Notes: generated by a model from the sequence alone, not told the origin. Positions 30,636-42,278 are shown, numbered from the stretch's first letter. The stretch is DNA of 64,000 nucleotides from Sabellastarte sp. h YS-2021 (GCA_964017235.1 OZ024936.1:35672040-35736039); one strand, 5' to 3'. Numbers and translations: made by a program.

Positions 30636-31950
30636 CAACTTCCTACACCTCATGGTTTCTGAGATATAGCAAGATTTTCAAACTCAAGACCTTGACCTAT
30701 AAAATCTTGTCCAGGCTATATGTTGGAAACCGTAAGGTGTAGGAAGTTGATACTTGGTAGGGACATTTGGTTAGGAGGTGTAGGTGGGCAACGTTACGGT
30801 GTGACCTTGATTTGACCTTTGACCTTGCCATAGTGACCTTGACCTATAAAATCTTGTCCGGGGTATATCTCGGAAACCATAAGGTGTAGGAAGTTGATAC
30901 TTGGTAGGTACATTGGTTAGGGGGTTCAGGCATGCAACGTCATGGTGTGACCTTGATTTGACCTTTGACCTTGTCATAGGGACCTTGACATAAAATCTTG
31001 TCCGGGCTATATGTTGGAAACCATAAGGTGTAGGAAGTTGATAATTGGTAGGGACATTTGGTTAGGAGGTGTAGGTGGGCAACGTCATGGTGTGACCTTG
31101 ATTTGACCTTTGACCTTGTCAGTGACCTTGACCGAAAAATCTTGTCTGGGATATATCTTGGAAACCTTAAGGTGTGGGAAGTTCATACTTGGTAGGGACA
31201 TTGGTTAGGGGTTGCAGGTGTGCAACGTCATGGTGTGACCTTCATTTGACCTTTGACATTGCTGTAGTGATCTTGTCTGGGCTATATCTCGGAAACTGTA
31301 AGGTGTAGGAAGTTAATACTTGGTAGGGACATTGGTTGGGAGCTGTAGGTGAGCAGTAGTGCTGCAACTCGGTCCGCAAAAATCACTTGATTATCGCCCA
31401 CATGTGATCGATGCGGCAGACATTAAAATCTTACAAAACTTACAGAGTAAATAACTAATCCAAACTTTTAGGTAATATTTTTGTACATTTCAACAATTCT
31501 AAGGCAATATCTTTGGGACAAAAACTGCTCCATGTTTATTTTACGGAAAATCACTTCCTCTTTCATTTGATTTGACTGGAAACATACTAGAACTCAACCC
31601 TTTTTCGGCATCCCGAATTTTGTTTTTTTGATCGATGCATTGGAAGTAATGCCTTCATCGATCAATGCATCGAATGGACCACTAATCGGCGCAGCTCTAG
31701 TGAGCAGTGTCATGATGTGACCTTGATTTGACTTTTGATCTTACCGTAGTGACCTTGACCTTTAAAATTTTGTGTGGGCAATATCTCTGAAACCATTACG
31801 TGTAGGAGGTTGATGCTGGGTAGGGACATTGCTTAGAGATTGTAGGTGTGACAGGCCATGCTACAATCTTGATTTGAGCTTTGTCTTGTCTGTGCTATTT
31901 CTTGGATTCTGTAAAATGTAGAATGTTGACACTTGGTAGGGACATTGGTT
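30620..31950 (+). repeat. ~145-bp array carrying TGACCTTTGACCT (DR1-like) motifs
   Basis: About eight units with AAATCTTGTCCGGGCTATAT, GTAGGAAGTTGATACTTGGT, GGGACATTGGTTAGG and GTGACCTTGATTTGACC blocks. Units near 30813, 30959 and 31104 carry an exact TGACCTTTGACCT, which is AGGTCA-A-AGGTCA on the other strand. A hAT-like MITE at 31357-31699 splits the array. No coding function. Confidence 0.88.
31357..31699. mobile_element. hAT-like MITE (343 bp)
   Basis: Flanked by perfect 8-bp duplications GTGAGCAG (31349-31356 and 31700-31707). The ends TAGTGCTGCAAC and, reversed, TAGAGCTGCGCC are imperfect inverted repeats of the hAT TAGNG type. No transposase. Contains ATCGATGCAT-rich sequence. Confidence 0.85.
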
Positions 31951-32209
31951 AGGTTCCATATCTCATGGTGCTGAAAACTATTTCCCCAGGCTGTGGGGTA
32001 AGGGCATCTCCGATGCTATTTTTATTACATTTATATGAACCTTTCTTATGTGACAATTTGCCATATACCAAAACCAACTTCCCCATTTTAGATATGAGAC
32101 AATGCCGGTGGTCACAAAATATTGATGATAGCATTTCATACAGTCCAAAACTCTTCAGTATTGTATGTGTTCTTTTCACTTCATCTGGTAGAAACTTGAA
32201 ATACCTTAT

Positions 32210-32595
32210 TTGTGAATTCATGATATCCAGTATATGGATTAGGTCTGTACTTCAATAAATCTTATATCTGTGTGGTATGGAACAGGTCTATGCACTCAAA
32301 ATTTGTCATATCCAGTATCTAGAATAGGTCTTAAATAAATCTCACATCTGAATGATATGGAGCAGGTCAGTCCACTCAAAATTCGTTATATCCAGTATAT
32401 GGAATAGGTCTGTACATATATACATCTCACATCTGAGTGGCATGGCACAGATCTGTCCACTCAAAATTTGTCAAATCCAGTATATGGAATAGGTCTGTAC
32501 TTAAACAAATCTCACATCCGAGTGATATGGAACACGTCTGTCCACACAAAATTTGTCATATCCAGTGTATGAAATTGGTCTCTACTTAAACTAGA
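32210..32595 (+). repeat. ~84-bp array, about 4.5 units
   Basis: Units carry ATATCCAGTATATGGAATAG, GGTCTGTACTTAAA, ATCTCACATCTGAGTG and CACTCAAAATTTGTC. Two inverted relatives lie at 20835-21005. Confidence 0.88.
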
Positions 32596-32749
32596 GATTG
32601 TGTCTCGACGCAGTGTATCCCCGGACGGGACATAGTTAAGGTGTGAATATGTCGGTCTTGAGCCTGTTTCCTGGAGCACCAGGTCAGGATTCTCCATAGT
32701 ACCAGATTACTCCCAAAAGCTAATCACTAGTTCTTTCACTTATATCTGT

Positions 32750-34275
32750 CTTTAAAAATTACATTTCATGGATCCAGAAGATCCATATAGTGATCCAGAT
32801 CACTTCCAAAATTCAATCATTTCATCCTTTTACCTTTTCAGACATATTCTAAAAATTTCATCAAAATCCGTCCATAAGTTTTTTAGTTATCTTGTACACA
32901 AACACATCTGGCAGCCTGGATCCACATGATCCAGACAGTGATCCAGATTACTCCCAAAAACTAATCACTTGTTCTTTGTCCCATTTAAGACATTTCCTGA
33001 AAATTTCATAAAAATCCATCCATGACTTTTTGAGCTATTTGTCTTTAAAAATTACATTTCCTGGATCCAGAAGATCCAGATAGTGGTCCAGATCACTCGC
33101 AAAATTGAATCATTTCTTCCTTTTACCATTTGTAACATATCCTAAAAAATATCAAAGTCCATCCCAAGATTATGTGGCAGCCTGGATCCAGATAATCCAG
33201 ACAGTGATCCAAATCACTCCAAAAATTTAATCACTTGTTCCTTGTACCATTTAGGCCATTTGCTGATACAATCCATCCATAACTTTTTGCGGTATCTGTC
33301 TTTAAAAATTATATCTCATGGATCCAGAAGATCCATATAGTGATCTGGATCACTTCCAAAATTCAATCATTTCATCCGTTTACCTTTTCAGACATATCCT
33401 GAAAATTTCATCAAAATCCGTCCATAAGTTTTTGATTTATCTTGTACATAAACACACCTGGCAGCCTGGATCCAGATGATCCAGATCACTCCCAAAATCT
33501 AATCACTTGTTCCTTGTCCCATTTAGGACATTTCCTGAAAATTTTATCAAAATCCACTTATGACTTTTTAAGCTATTTGTCTTTAAAATTATATTTCATG
33601 GATCCAGAAGATCCAGATAGTGGTCCAGATCACTTGCAAAATTGAATCATTTCTTCCTTTTACCACTTCTTCCTTTTACCATTTGTAACATATCCTAAAA
33701 ATATCATCAAAATTCATCCTAAAATTCTGTTGCAGCCTGGATCCAGATGATCCAGATCACTCCAAAAATGTAATCACCTGTTCCTTGTACCATTTAGGTC
33801 ATTTGTTGAAAATGTCATCACAATCCATCCATAAGTTTTTGAGGTATCTGTCTTTAAAAATTACATTTCATGGATCCAGAAGATCCATATAGTGATCCGG
33901 ATCACTTCCAAAATTCAGCCATTTCATCCTTTTACCTTTTCAGACATATCCCGAAAATTTCATCAAAATCCGTCCATAAGTTTTTCAGCTACATTGTACA
34001 CAAACACATCTGGCAGCCTGGATCCAGATGATCCAGACAGTGATCCAGATCGCTCCCAAAATCTAATCACTTGTTCCTCGCACCATTTAGGTCATTTGCT
34101 GAAAATGTCATCACATTTGTCATCAGACATATTCTGAAAAATTCATTGAAATCCGTCCATAAGTTTTTGAGTTATCTGTCTTTAAATATTACATTTCATA
34201 GATCCAGAAGATCCAGATAGTGATCCGGAACACACCAAAAATTGAATCATTTCTTCCTTTTACCTTTTGAGACAT
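32750..34275 (+). repeat. Dimeric ~275-bp array with GGATCCAGA half-units
   Basis: Two alternating half-units, one with GGATCCAGAAGATCCA and one with CAGCCTGGATCCAGATGATC, repeated about 5.5 times. Each has a TGATCCAGATCACTCC block and a TCATCAAAATCCGTCCATAA block. A related block occurs in the dispersed element at 53191-53421. Confidence 0.88.
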
Positions 34276-35560
34276 ATGAACAACATATTTGAAAAGATTA
34301 GCCTAACTTTAATACTTTTTAAGATATTTCACATTTACCCCTGTCATTATTTCGCTACAAATAACAAAATAGCTATAGAGTTACAAAGGGTTTACTCAAT
34401 GGTAAGAATTTTAAAGTAGCTATTTCTCAGCTGTACAATGTGGGACAGCTCTGAAACTTTACCATGTGATAGCTTACCCAAAACTAGATGAACAACATAT
34501 TTGAAAAGATTAGCCTAACTTTAATACTTCTTAAGATATTTCACATTTACCTCTGTCATTATTTTGCTACAAATAACAAAATACATGTAGTTATTACTCA
34601 CTTATGGCATGCTATGGAACTCCAAACTCTATGTCATCTTATAGTTAAGAACAAAGTAGCTGAACAACATATTTTAGGAAAATACTCCAACTTCAATAGT
34701 TTTGGAGTTACAATGGCTTTACTCTACAGTCAAAATTTCAAAGTAGCTATTACTCAGCTATCCAAGGTGCAACAGGTCTGAAACCTTACTATGTGATAGC
34801 TTACCAAAAAGTAGATGGACAACATATTTGAAAAGATTTCCCTAAGTTTAATACTTTTGAAGATATTTGACATTTACTTCTTTTGTTATTTAGCTACAAA
34901 TGAGAAAATAGCTATTACTCACTTATGGCATGCAATAGAACCCCAAACTATGTACCATCTTATAGCTAAGGACAAAGTAGCTGAACAACATATTTTAGGA
35001 AAACACTCTGACTGCAATAGTTTTGGAGTTACAATGGCTTTACTCAACAGTCAGAATTTCAAAACAGTCAGAATTTCAAAGTAGATATTACTCAGCTATC
35101 CAAGGTACAACAGGTCTGAAACTTTACTATATGATAGCTTACCAAAAAGTAGATGGACAACATATTTGAAAAGATTTCCCTAAGTTTAATACTTTTGAAG
35201 ATATTTGACATTTACTTCTTTTGTTATTTAGCTACAAATGAGAAAATAGCTATTACTCACTTATGGCATGCAATAGAACCCCAAACTATGTACCATCTTA
35301 TAGCTAAGGACAAAGTAGCTGAACAACATATTTCAAGAAAAAACTCTAACTGCAATACTTTTTGAGTTATGAGTCCTGTACTCAAAGTAGCTAAAATTGC
35401 TATTACTCACTTATCTTTAGGGCTAAGTCCACAAAACCAAAAAAATTTTCAAGGGCATGAAAATTCATTAGGACAATTAATTTACAAAAAATCTGTAGCT
35501 GTAGCAGTTTTGGAGAAATCTGTGTGACACACTAATGCACACACGCATGCACAGGATGCA
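34275..35560 (+). repeat. Dimeric ~335-bp satellite with unique right tail
   Basis: Near-identical units around 34480, 34815 and 35153 contain GACAACATATTTGAAAAGAT, AGATATTTGACATTTACTTC, ATGGCATGCAATAGAACC and AAAGTAGCTGAACAACATAT. The array ends in the same unique tail as 14156-14500 (GGAGAAATCTGTGTGACACAC). Three short repeated ORFs here are by-products. Confidence 0.88.
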
Positions 35561-35839
35561 TTTTATAATCTCCCTCCCAGGCTAAAGCCCAGCTGGAGAT
35601 AATATGTGAGCTATAAGTGCTTTTACCTTTGGCTATCCTCGTTTGACCTTGAAGGAGGGGCCCAAGGTCAAATCTGACCACATCAGAAGATTCCTAGTGA
35701 GATGTGATCAGTATCGGTGGGAAGTTCACAATGGCAAAAAATGCTGAACCTGTAAAGAATCTGGGAAAAATCTTATAAAATCTATTTTTATATATTTATC
35801 ATAAATTAAGCAGACAAGGCACATTTCAAAGACAGGCCT

Positions 35840-36740
35840 GATGGCTTGCAGATAATCCAAATTTAGTTTTGGTACACTACACCAGTGACCATACCGAGTA
35901 TGAAGGTAAACCCCATGGAAACAGTGTATTTAATATCAGGAATCACATACGTACATGTCCTTCTGTGATAAATGAAATAACTTTGAATCCTCAAATTGAC
36001 AATATCAGTATGTATCAAAAATTAGTTTCCAGTGATTGCCCTAGCAATTTACAGGGACTTCTAAAGCCCAAAAATTTAAGATAAATCCAAAAGCTTAAGC
36101 AGCTCCAGCATAAAAAAATGAAATAAACTCATGATGATTATTACAACCTCCTTCTTGTAGCACATGAATTGAATGATTATGTATTCGAGATAATTACATA
36201 CCCAGATCTGACATGCTTCTTTGGGAATCCGGACTTACTAAAAGAATTTAACAAAGTTTTGGAGCTATCAAAAAATGAAAAAAAAAATATGTGTATACTG
36301 TAGTTATGATACTACCTTCAACCTTGAAAACTTTTATGTGATACTATTAGATACCATCTCTGAGAACGACTCTGTTATTCCCTTAGCATTTATGTTACAC
36401 GAACAAAAATTTCAAATGGTTCAAGAACACTTTTGGCATCATTTAGTGACAAAAATTCCAAATTTCAATAAAGAGCCTGTAACTAGTGGTTGTCGACAAG
36501 GAGTCTGGAATTACAAATGCAATAGAAAAAGTACTGCCACATATTCCAATTTTTCATTGTTGGGGTAACATTAAACAGGATTTCAAATTTTGGTTAGGCA
36601 AACAAAAACTAGCATCAGACCGAAAGGGTGTTTATATGGCAGACCTAGAAACAGTTTTACATTCATACACAGAGGAAGATTTCTCAGTTAATTATGAGAC
36701 TTTGCATAATGGACTATTTTGGTATTGCACAACAATCACC
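35840..36740 (+). pseudogene. Broken Mutator-like (MULE) transposase
   Basis: Three consecutive pieces in different frames read like one MULE-type transposase common in marine invertebrates. The first, about 35869-36084, starts MVHYTSDHTEYEGKPHGN. The next (36130-36290) reads ELNDYVFEIITYPDLTCFFG. After a frameshift in a poly-A run comes YDTTFNLENFYVILL (catalytic-Asp-type DTTF motif), PLAFMLHEQKF, then after another shift DKESGITNAIEKVLP and FHCWGNIKQDFKFWL. At least two frameshifts and several stops make it non-functional. No terminal repeats were found around it. Family naming is from remembered motif order, moderately sure. Confidence 0.65.
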
Positions 36741-36815
36741 GCACCATTTTACCACACCTCATATTTTAACGCCGCACCTCGACTCATCTGGGTTTTTTTT
36801 AATTCCGGAAATATG

Positions 36816-37121
36816 GTGGCATTCTACCACTGAACGCCAGCCTATCAGTGAACGCCTGCCTTATATTTCTTTATTAAGGGTCAAGGACAAATGCTTCTAT
36901 TTGCAAACAAAATGGGCATTCACTGGTATTTCCGGTTTGTGGTAAAAACGGGCGATAATAAAGATATATTGTCAAAATATATTGAACAGCATAATCAAAG
37001 CATTAATTGTACAGTATGCCATTTGAAAATTTTGTTTAAAAAGAATATAAGCTAAACCTAATATAATATAAATTTTAAATACTATCTAAAGCACGGGCGT
37101 TTACTGGTACTAGAAAGCCAC
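36816..37121. mobile_element. TA-flanked MITE, copy 1
   Basis: Relative of the element at 39806-40127. The left end GTGGCATTCTACCACTGAAC and the right end GGGCGTTTACTGGTACTAG to AAAGCCAC are inverted repeats. TA follows at 37122-37123. The left border is uncertain by a few bases. Confidence 0.7.
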
Positions 37122-37123
37122 TA

Positions 37124-37561
37124 GGCGTATCTCACAACCAAGAATCTGCATAATCTGTGCAATCCAGATTGAGATTCTTTGTATTAGCTAGATTCGTTAA
37201 ATGCAATTTTCTCTACGTAGATCTAAATCCAAAATAAAAGAAATAACATCAACCAACATAAATATCATATAAAAATATATATTAATACATATTAATATAA
37301 TATCATCATATTACAGTACAAAAAAAATTTCCCAAACTTAAAAATTTCCTGCCACATTCTGCGGCCATTATTTTACAAAGAATTTTTGGTACTGGGTAAT
37401 GCAATGAATCTGAATCCGTTGATCTAGCACTACCTCGAGAGACTTATTTGTACCTCAAGAGGTAGATCAACGGATTCGTAATCCAGATTCAAGTCATGTC
37501 ACAATCGTATCTGTTTATGTGAAGAATCTAGATTCGACGAATTATGGTTGTGAAATACGCC
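37124..37561. mobile_element. TA-flanked MITE with GGCGTATCTCACAACCA ends (438 bp)
   Basis: The ends GGCGTATCTCACAACCA and TGGTTGTGAAATACGCC are 17-bp inverted repeats with one mismatch. TA flanks both sides (37122-37123, 37562-37563), as for Tc1/mariner-type elements. The left TA is the same dinucleotide that ends the previous MITE. No transposase. Confidence 0.82.
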
Positions 37562-37563
37562 TA

Positions 37564-38179
37564 CGAAAGGGTGTCGAGAGGTTTCACGGTCGAGAGGTTT
37601 CGCTGTCTTGGTTGTTTCGCTGTTAATTTGGAAGATTGGCGGTAAAAACGGGAGACGTTTCACGTGAATTTCTCAGATCCTAGGATGTATTATTTCATTA
37701 TATATTTACCATTTATTAAGGTTTAAAATGTGGGCCCTATCAATCTAATATCCACAAACTAATTTATAAACACAAATACCCTTACTTCTTTGAAGTCAAT
37801 TATTGGGATTAATCTCATACAGTGCATCAAGTAATTCAAGTAGGAGAGCCTAATCCTAGCTAGTAAAAAGAATCGCAATCAATATATCTATGTGGAATTA
37901 ATTAGATGTACTTGCTACAAAATATAATATCCTATCTCAATATAATTTAACATTATTGCATACCATTAGATCCATGATTAAAAACTGAAAACAATGGTGC
38001 CCCAATGATCAAAATCCATCCATTAATAAAAATTTTGTGTAACGGGTCAATTTTACTTTACCGGTATGGGATCCGCCATATTTGATAATTGCAGGAAATT
38101 GTCAAGGAAATATGAAATTAAATTAACAGAGTAAGCCCCCAACCCCCATAAATAGTATTCCTGTGTATTACAATAAAAA
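37564..38179. other. No gene recognised
   Basis: AT-rich unique sequence. A short GTCGAGAGGTTTC direct repeat occurs near 37573-37600. Nothing else is supported. Confidence 0.45.
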
Positions 38180-38210
38180 CTAGACCAAGGACGCATCTGT
38201 GGCCAGATGC
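38180..38210 (-). mobile_element. Helitron-like 3' terminus, minus strand
   Basis: Read on the minus strand: perfect 7-bp-stem hairpin GCATCTG/CAGATGC (38193-38210), 9 nt, then CTAG (38180-38183) followed by T. The inner flank GGTGGATACATTTTGCATC matches that of the terminus at 17412. A satellite array starts immediately inside. Confidence 0.65.
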
Positions 38211-38224
38211 AAAATGTATCCACC

Positions 38225-39060
38225 GGCAAAGGCAAAAGTAGCTATTACTCAGCTATGCCACGCGCTAGAGGTCTGAAATTTTACTATGTTATAGCTGACC
38301 CAAAAGTAGGTGAATAACATATTTGGACAAAATTCTTTCAATGCAATAGTTTTCAAGTTACAAGTGATTTTACTCATGATGGAAGTTAGTGAAAAGTCCA
38401 AAAGTAGCTATTACTCACTTAGCTATTGAAATAGACACTCAAGTTACTCACCATGTTGTTGCTATGGAAAAAGTAGGTGAATAACATATTTTAACAAGAT
38501 GCTCTAAATGCAATACTTTTCAAGTTATAAACGATTTAGTGTTGAGTAAGAACTTCAAAGTAGGTATTACTCAGCTATGCAATGAGCCATAGGTCTGGAA
38601 TTTTACTATGTTATAGCTGCCTCAAAATAGGTGAATAACATATTGAAACTAAATAATCTAAATGCAACAGTTTTCAAGTTATAAGTGATTTACCCAACAG
38701 TGATAACCTAAAAGTAGCTATTACTCAGATATGCCATGAGTTAGAGGTCTGTAATTTTATTATGTTATAGCTGACCCAAAAGTAGATGAATAACATATTG
38801 CACAAAATTCTGTAAATGCAATAGTTTTCAAGTTACAAGTGATTTTACTCATGATGGAAGTTAGTGAAAAATCCAAAGGTAGCTATTACTCACTTAGTTA
38901 TTGAGATAGACACCCAAGTTACTCACCATGTTGTAGCTATAGAAAAAGTAGCTGAATAACATATTTTAACAAAGTGCTCTAAATGCAATACTTTTCAAGT
39001 TATAATTGATTTAGTGCATGATTTCATTAATTTTAATGCATTAAAATTATTTTAAAAATT
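38225..39060 (+). repeat. ~155-bp satellite array (third locus)
   Basis: Five to six monomers of the 1-1760 family, including the GATTTTACTCATGATGGAAG variant that also ends the arrays at 1.6 and 30.5 kb. Confidence 0.88.
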
Positions 39061-39640
39061 CATAAAAAAAACTTTAGCATGTGAAAGCTCTCCAAAATGT
39101 AGGTGAATGAGTTCTTTGAGAAATACTGGCTATCTGCAATACTTTTAGTGATAATAGGCATTTACTCATTTTGAGTAGGTGAATAATTAGCTACGGGTCT
39201 GAAACTTCACCAAGTGAAAGCTCTCCCAAAAGTAGGTGAATGAGTTATTTGATAAAAATTGACTACCTGCAATACTTTTAGAGATAATTAGCATTTATTC
39301 ATTTTGAGTAGGTGAATAATTAGCTGTGGGTCTGAAACTTCACCAAGTGAAAGCTCTCCCAATAGTAGGTGAATGAGTTATTTGAGAAAAATTGGCTATC
39401 TGCAATACTTTTAGAGATAATTCACATTTACTCATTATGAGTAGGTGAGTAATTAGCTATAGGTCTGAAACTTCAAGTGAAAGCTCTTCCAAAAGTAGGT
39501 GAATGAGTTATTTGAGAAAAATTGGCTATCTGCAATACTTTAAGAGATAATTAGCATTTACTCATTTTGAGTAGGTGAGTAATTAGCTATGGGTCCGAAA
39601 CTTGACCATGTGAAATTGAAAACTTTCATGTTTCAACAGA
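39060..39640 (+). repeat. ~125-bp array with AGTAGGTGAATGAGTTATTT
   Basis: Four to five units with GTGAAAGCTCTCCCAAAAG, AGTAGGTGAATGAGTTATTT and GCAATACTTTTAGAGATAAT. It is a shortened relative of the 155-bp satellite, directly abutting it. Confidence 0.85.
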
Positions 39641-40520
39641 ATACTCTTCTACTACCCTGCGGGTCCAAAATTCGCTCGAAATCGCTCTATCTCTGACAGT
39701 TTTAGAGATATTTGCCATTTTTCATTTTCCGCAAAAATTCAAGATGGCCGCCAAAAGTTGTAAAATTTGAAATTTTTCATATTGCAAACGAATACTCCTG
39801 TACTAGTGGCTTTCTACCAGTGAACGCCCACCTACCAGTGAACGCCCACCTTATGTTTCTTTGTTAGAGGTCAAGGACAAATGCTTCTGTAAGTCTACAT
39901 TATGGGCGTTCATTGGTATTTCCGGTTTTCCGTAAAACGGCCGATAATAGAGATAAATTGTTAAAATATGACACCTTCTGTCAAATGTTGCACAGTACAC
40001 TCAAAATATTAATTGAAGTGCATGTCATTTGACAATTTGGTCATAGAATAATATAATATAAAGCTGTTAATGTAATTTAAATTCAAAATATTAATCATAG
40101 CATGGGCGTTTACTGGTACAAAGCCACTACCCTGTGGGTCAAAAATTCACTCGAAATTGCTCTATCTCTTCCGGTTTTCGAGATATTTCCACTTTTTGTA
40201 TTTTGTAAAAAAAAAACGGTCAAAGAAACACCCACGGCGGCCATCTTGTTTTTGTCCAGATATCCAGAATAATTCCCAAGCAAGCTTTGACCATGATGAA
40301 CAAATCCTGCAAATTTGGAAAGTGTACATTGCATGCCCTTTGATATACTGGGGCAGCAAAAGTCCCTAAAAATTTGAATAAAACGGCCGTGGCGGCCATC
40401 TTGTTTTTGGAAATAACAAGGCCAAAAAAACTCGGAGGCAAGCTTTTGTACCATTGAACCTATCCTGCAAATTTCAGGCCTCTAATGCTAATACTTTTGG
40501 CTGCAGAGGGGTAACGAGAA
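39640..40520 (+). repeat. GGCCGCC-type repeat fragments around a MITE
   Basis: Units with CGAAATCGCTCTATCTC, AAGATGGCCGCCAAAAG and, from 40240, GGCGGCCATCTTGTTTTTG with CCTGCAAATTT. Interrupted by the MITE at 39806-40127. ORFs across it are by-products. Confidence 0.75.
39806..40127. mobile_element. TA-flanked MITE, copy 2 (322 bp)
   Basis: The ends GTGGCTTTCTACCAGTGAAC and GTTTACTGGTACAAAGCCAC are inverted repeats. TA lies on both sides (39804-39805 and 40128-40129). Removing the element and one TA restores the host repeat phrase CTGTACTACCCTGTGGGTC, which confirms the borders. Confidence 0.88.
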
Positions 40521-40754
40521 ATCATCTACACACTGCGGTGGTGGCGGCGTACCCCCACGAAAACCATGCATCCGGTGGATACAATAAAAGCAAAAGAAAC
40601 CTCAGCGCTGAAAGGAGGGTGGTACCATTATACCCAGGTCTAATAGTAACACCGCCAACAGTTGGCGAGCATTCATTATTTCCTAGATTACAATTTTAAG
40701 AACTACTTTTTACCGAACTCATACCGAACTAAACGGGTGAATGCTAAGCTCCCT

Positions 40755-42278
40755 ATAGTGGTACAGTGGGACCTGCCTCTTTGGTATTTCTTCCCTAGTG
40801 GTACAGTGGGACCTGCCTCCTCTCAAGTTCTTCCCAAGTGGTACAGTGGGACCTGCCTCCTCTCTAGGTCTTCCCCAGTGGCACAGTGGGACCTGCCTCT
40901 TTTCTAGTTCTTCCCTAGTGGCACAGTGGGACCTCGCTCCTCTCTAGTTCTTCTCCAGTGGCACAGTGGGACCTGCCTCTTCTCTAGTTCTTCCCTAGTG
41001 GCACAGTGGGACCTGCCTCCTCTCTAGTTCTTTCCTAGTGGCACACTAAGACCTGCCTCCTCTCTAGTTCTTCCCTAGTGGCACAGTGGGACCTGCCTCC
41101 TCTCTACTTCTTCCCTAGTGGTACAGTGGAACCTGCCTCCTCTCTAGTTGTTCCCCAGTGGCACAGTGGGACCTGCCTCCTCTCTAGTTCTTCCATAATG
41201 ACACAGTGGGACCTGCCTCCTCTCTAGTTCTTCCCCAGTGGCACAGTGGGACCTGCCTCCTCTCTAGTTCTTCCATAATGACACAGTGGGACCTGCCTCC
41301 TCTCTAGTTCTTCCCCAGTGGCACAGTGGGACCTGCCTCCTCTCTAGTTCTTCCCTACTAAACGGGTGAATGCTAAGCTCCTTCTAGTTGTACAGTGGGA
41401 CCTGCCTTTTGGTATTTCTTCTCCAGTGGTACAGTGGGACCCAGCCCTGCCCATCTTCCCTACATGCAATTCCATCCCTGGTGGCACAGTGGGACTCACT
41501 CTTGCCCTAGTTCTTCCTTACTTCACAATTTATTCCCTAGTGGTACAGTGGGACCTGCCTCCTTGCTACTTCTTCCCCAGTGGTACAGTGGGACCAACCC
41601 CTGCCAAACTTCCTAACTACATGCAAATTCATCCCTAGTGGCACAGTGGGACCCATTTATGCCCTAGTTCTTCCCTACTTCACGATTTCTTCCCTAGTGG
41701 CACAGTGGGACCTGCCTCCTCTTTAGTTCTTAACTATATTGGTACAGTGGGACCAGCCCTGCCCATCTTCCCTACATGCAATTCCATCCCTGGTGGCACA
41801 GTGGGACTCACTCTTGCCCTAGTTCTTCCTTACTTCACAATTTATTCCCTAGTGGTACAGTGGGACCTGCCTCCTTGCTACTTCTTCCCCAGTGGTACAG
41901 TGGGACCAACCCCTGCCAAACTTCCTAACTACATGCAAATTCATCCCTAGTGGCACAGTGGGACCCATTTATGCCCTAGTTCTTCCCTACTTCACGATTT
42001 CTTCCCTAGTGGCACAGTGGGACCTGCCTCCTCTTTAGTTCTTAAGTATATTGGTACAGTGGGACCAGCCTCTGCAATAGTTCTTCCCAAGTGATAAAGA
42101 GGGACCTGCCTCCTCTCTAGTTCATCCCTACTGGTACATTGGGACCCATCCCTGCAAAACTCTTCTCTACATGTAAATTGGTCCCTTCTGGTGGCGCAGT
42201 GGGACTCATTCCTGCCCTAGTTTTTCACTACTTCATGATTTCTTCCCTAGTGGTACAATGGGACCTGCCTCCTCTCTA
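40755..42278 (+). repeat. 40-bp minisatellite, forward arm
   Basis: Unit of GTGGCACAGTGGGACCTGCC and TCCTCTCTAGTTCTTCCCTA, strictly 40 bp from about 40760 to 41355. Beyond that a larger unit appears: about 260 bp at 41468-41728 is duplicated at 41779-42040 (offset 311-312 bp). CTAAACGGGTGAATGCTAAG introduces both the 40.73 and 41.36 kb blocks. Repetitive ORFs with GTVGP peptides are by-products. Confidence 0.93.

Noticed and set aside
34488..35365. Three similar ORFs (ILLKIFDIYF..., LWHAIEPQT...)
   Set aside because: They are repeated translations of the 335-bp dimeric satellite.
40523..40590. Helitron 5' end (TCATCTACACACTGCGG)
   Set aside because: The same block occurs at the window start, but I could not pair it with a 3' end in the right orientation, so the call is not supported.
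40662..42000. ORFs encoding GTVGP/VQWDLP repeat peptides
   Set aside because: They are translations of the 40-bp minisatellite in several frames, so they are a by-product of the repeat.
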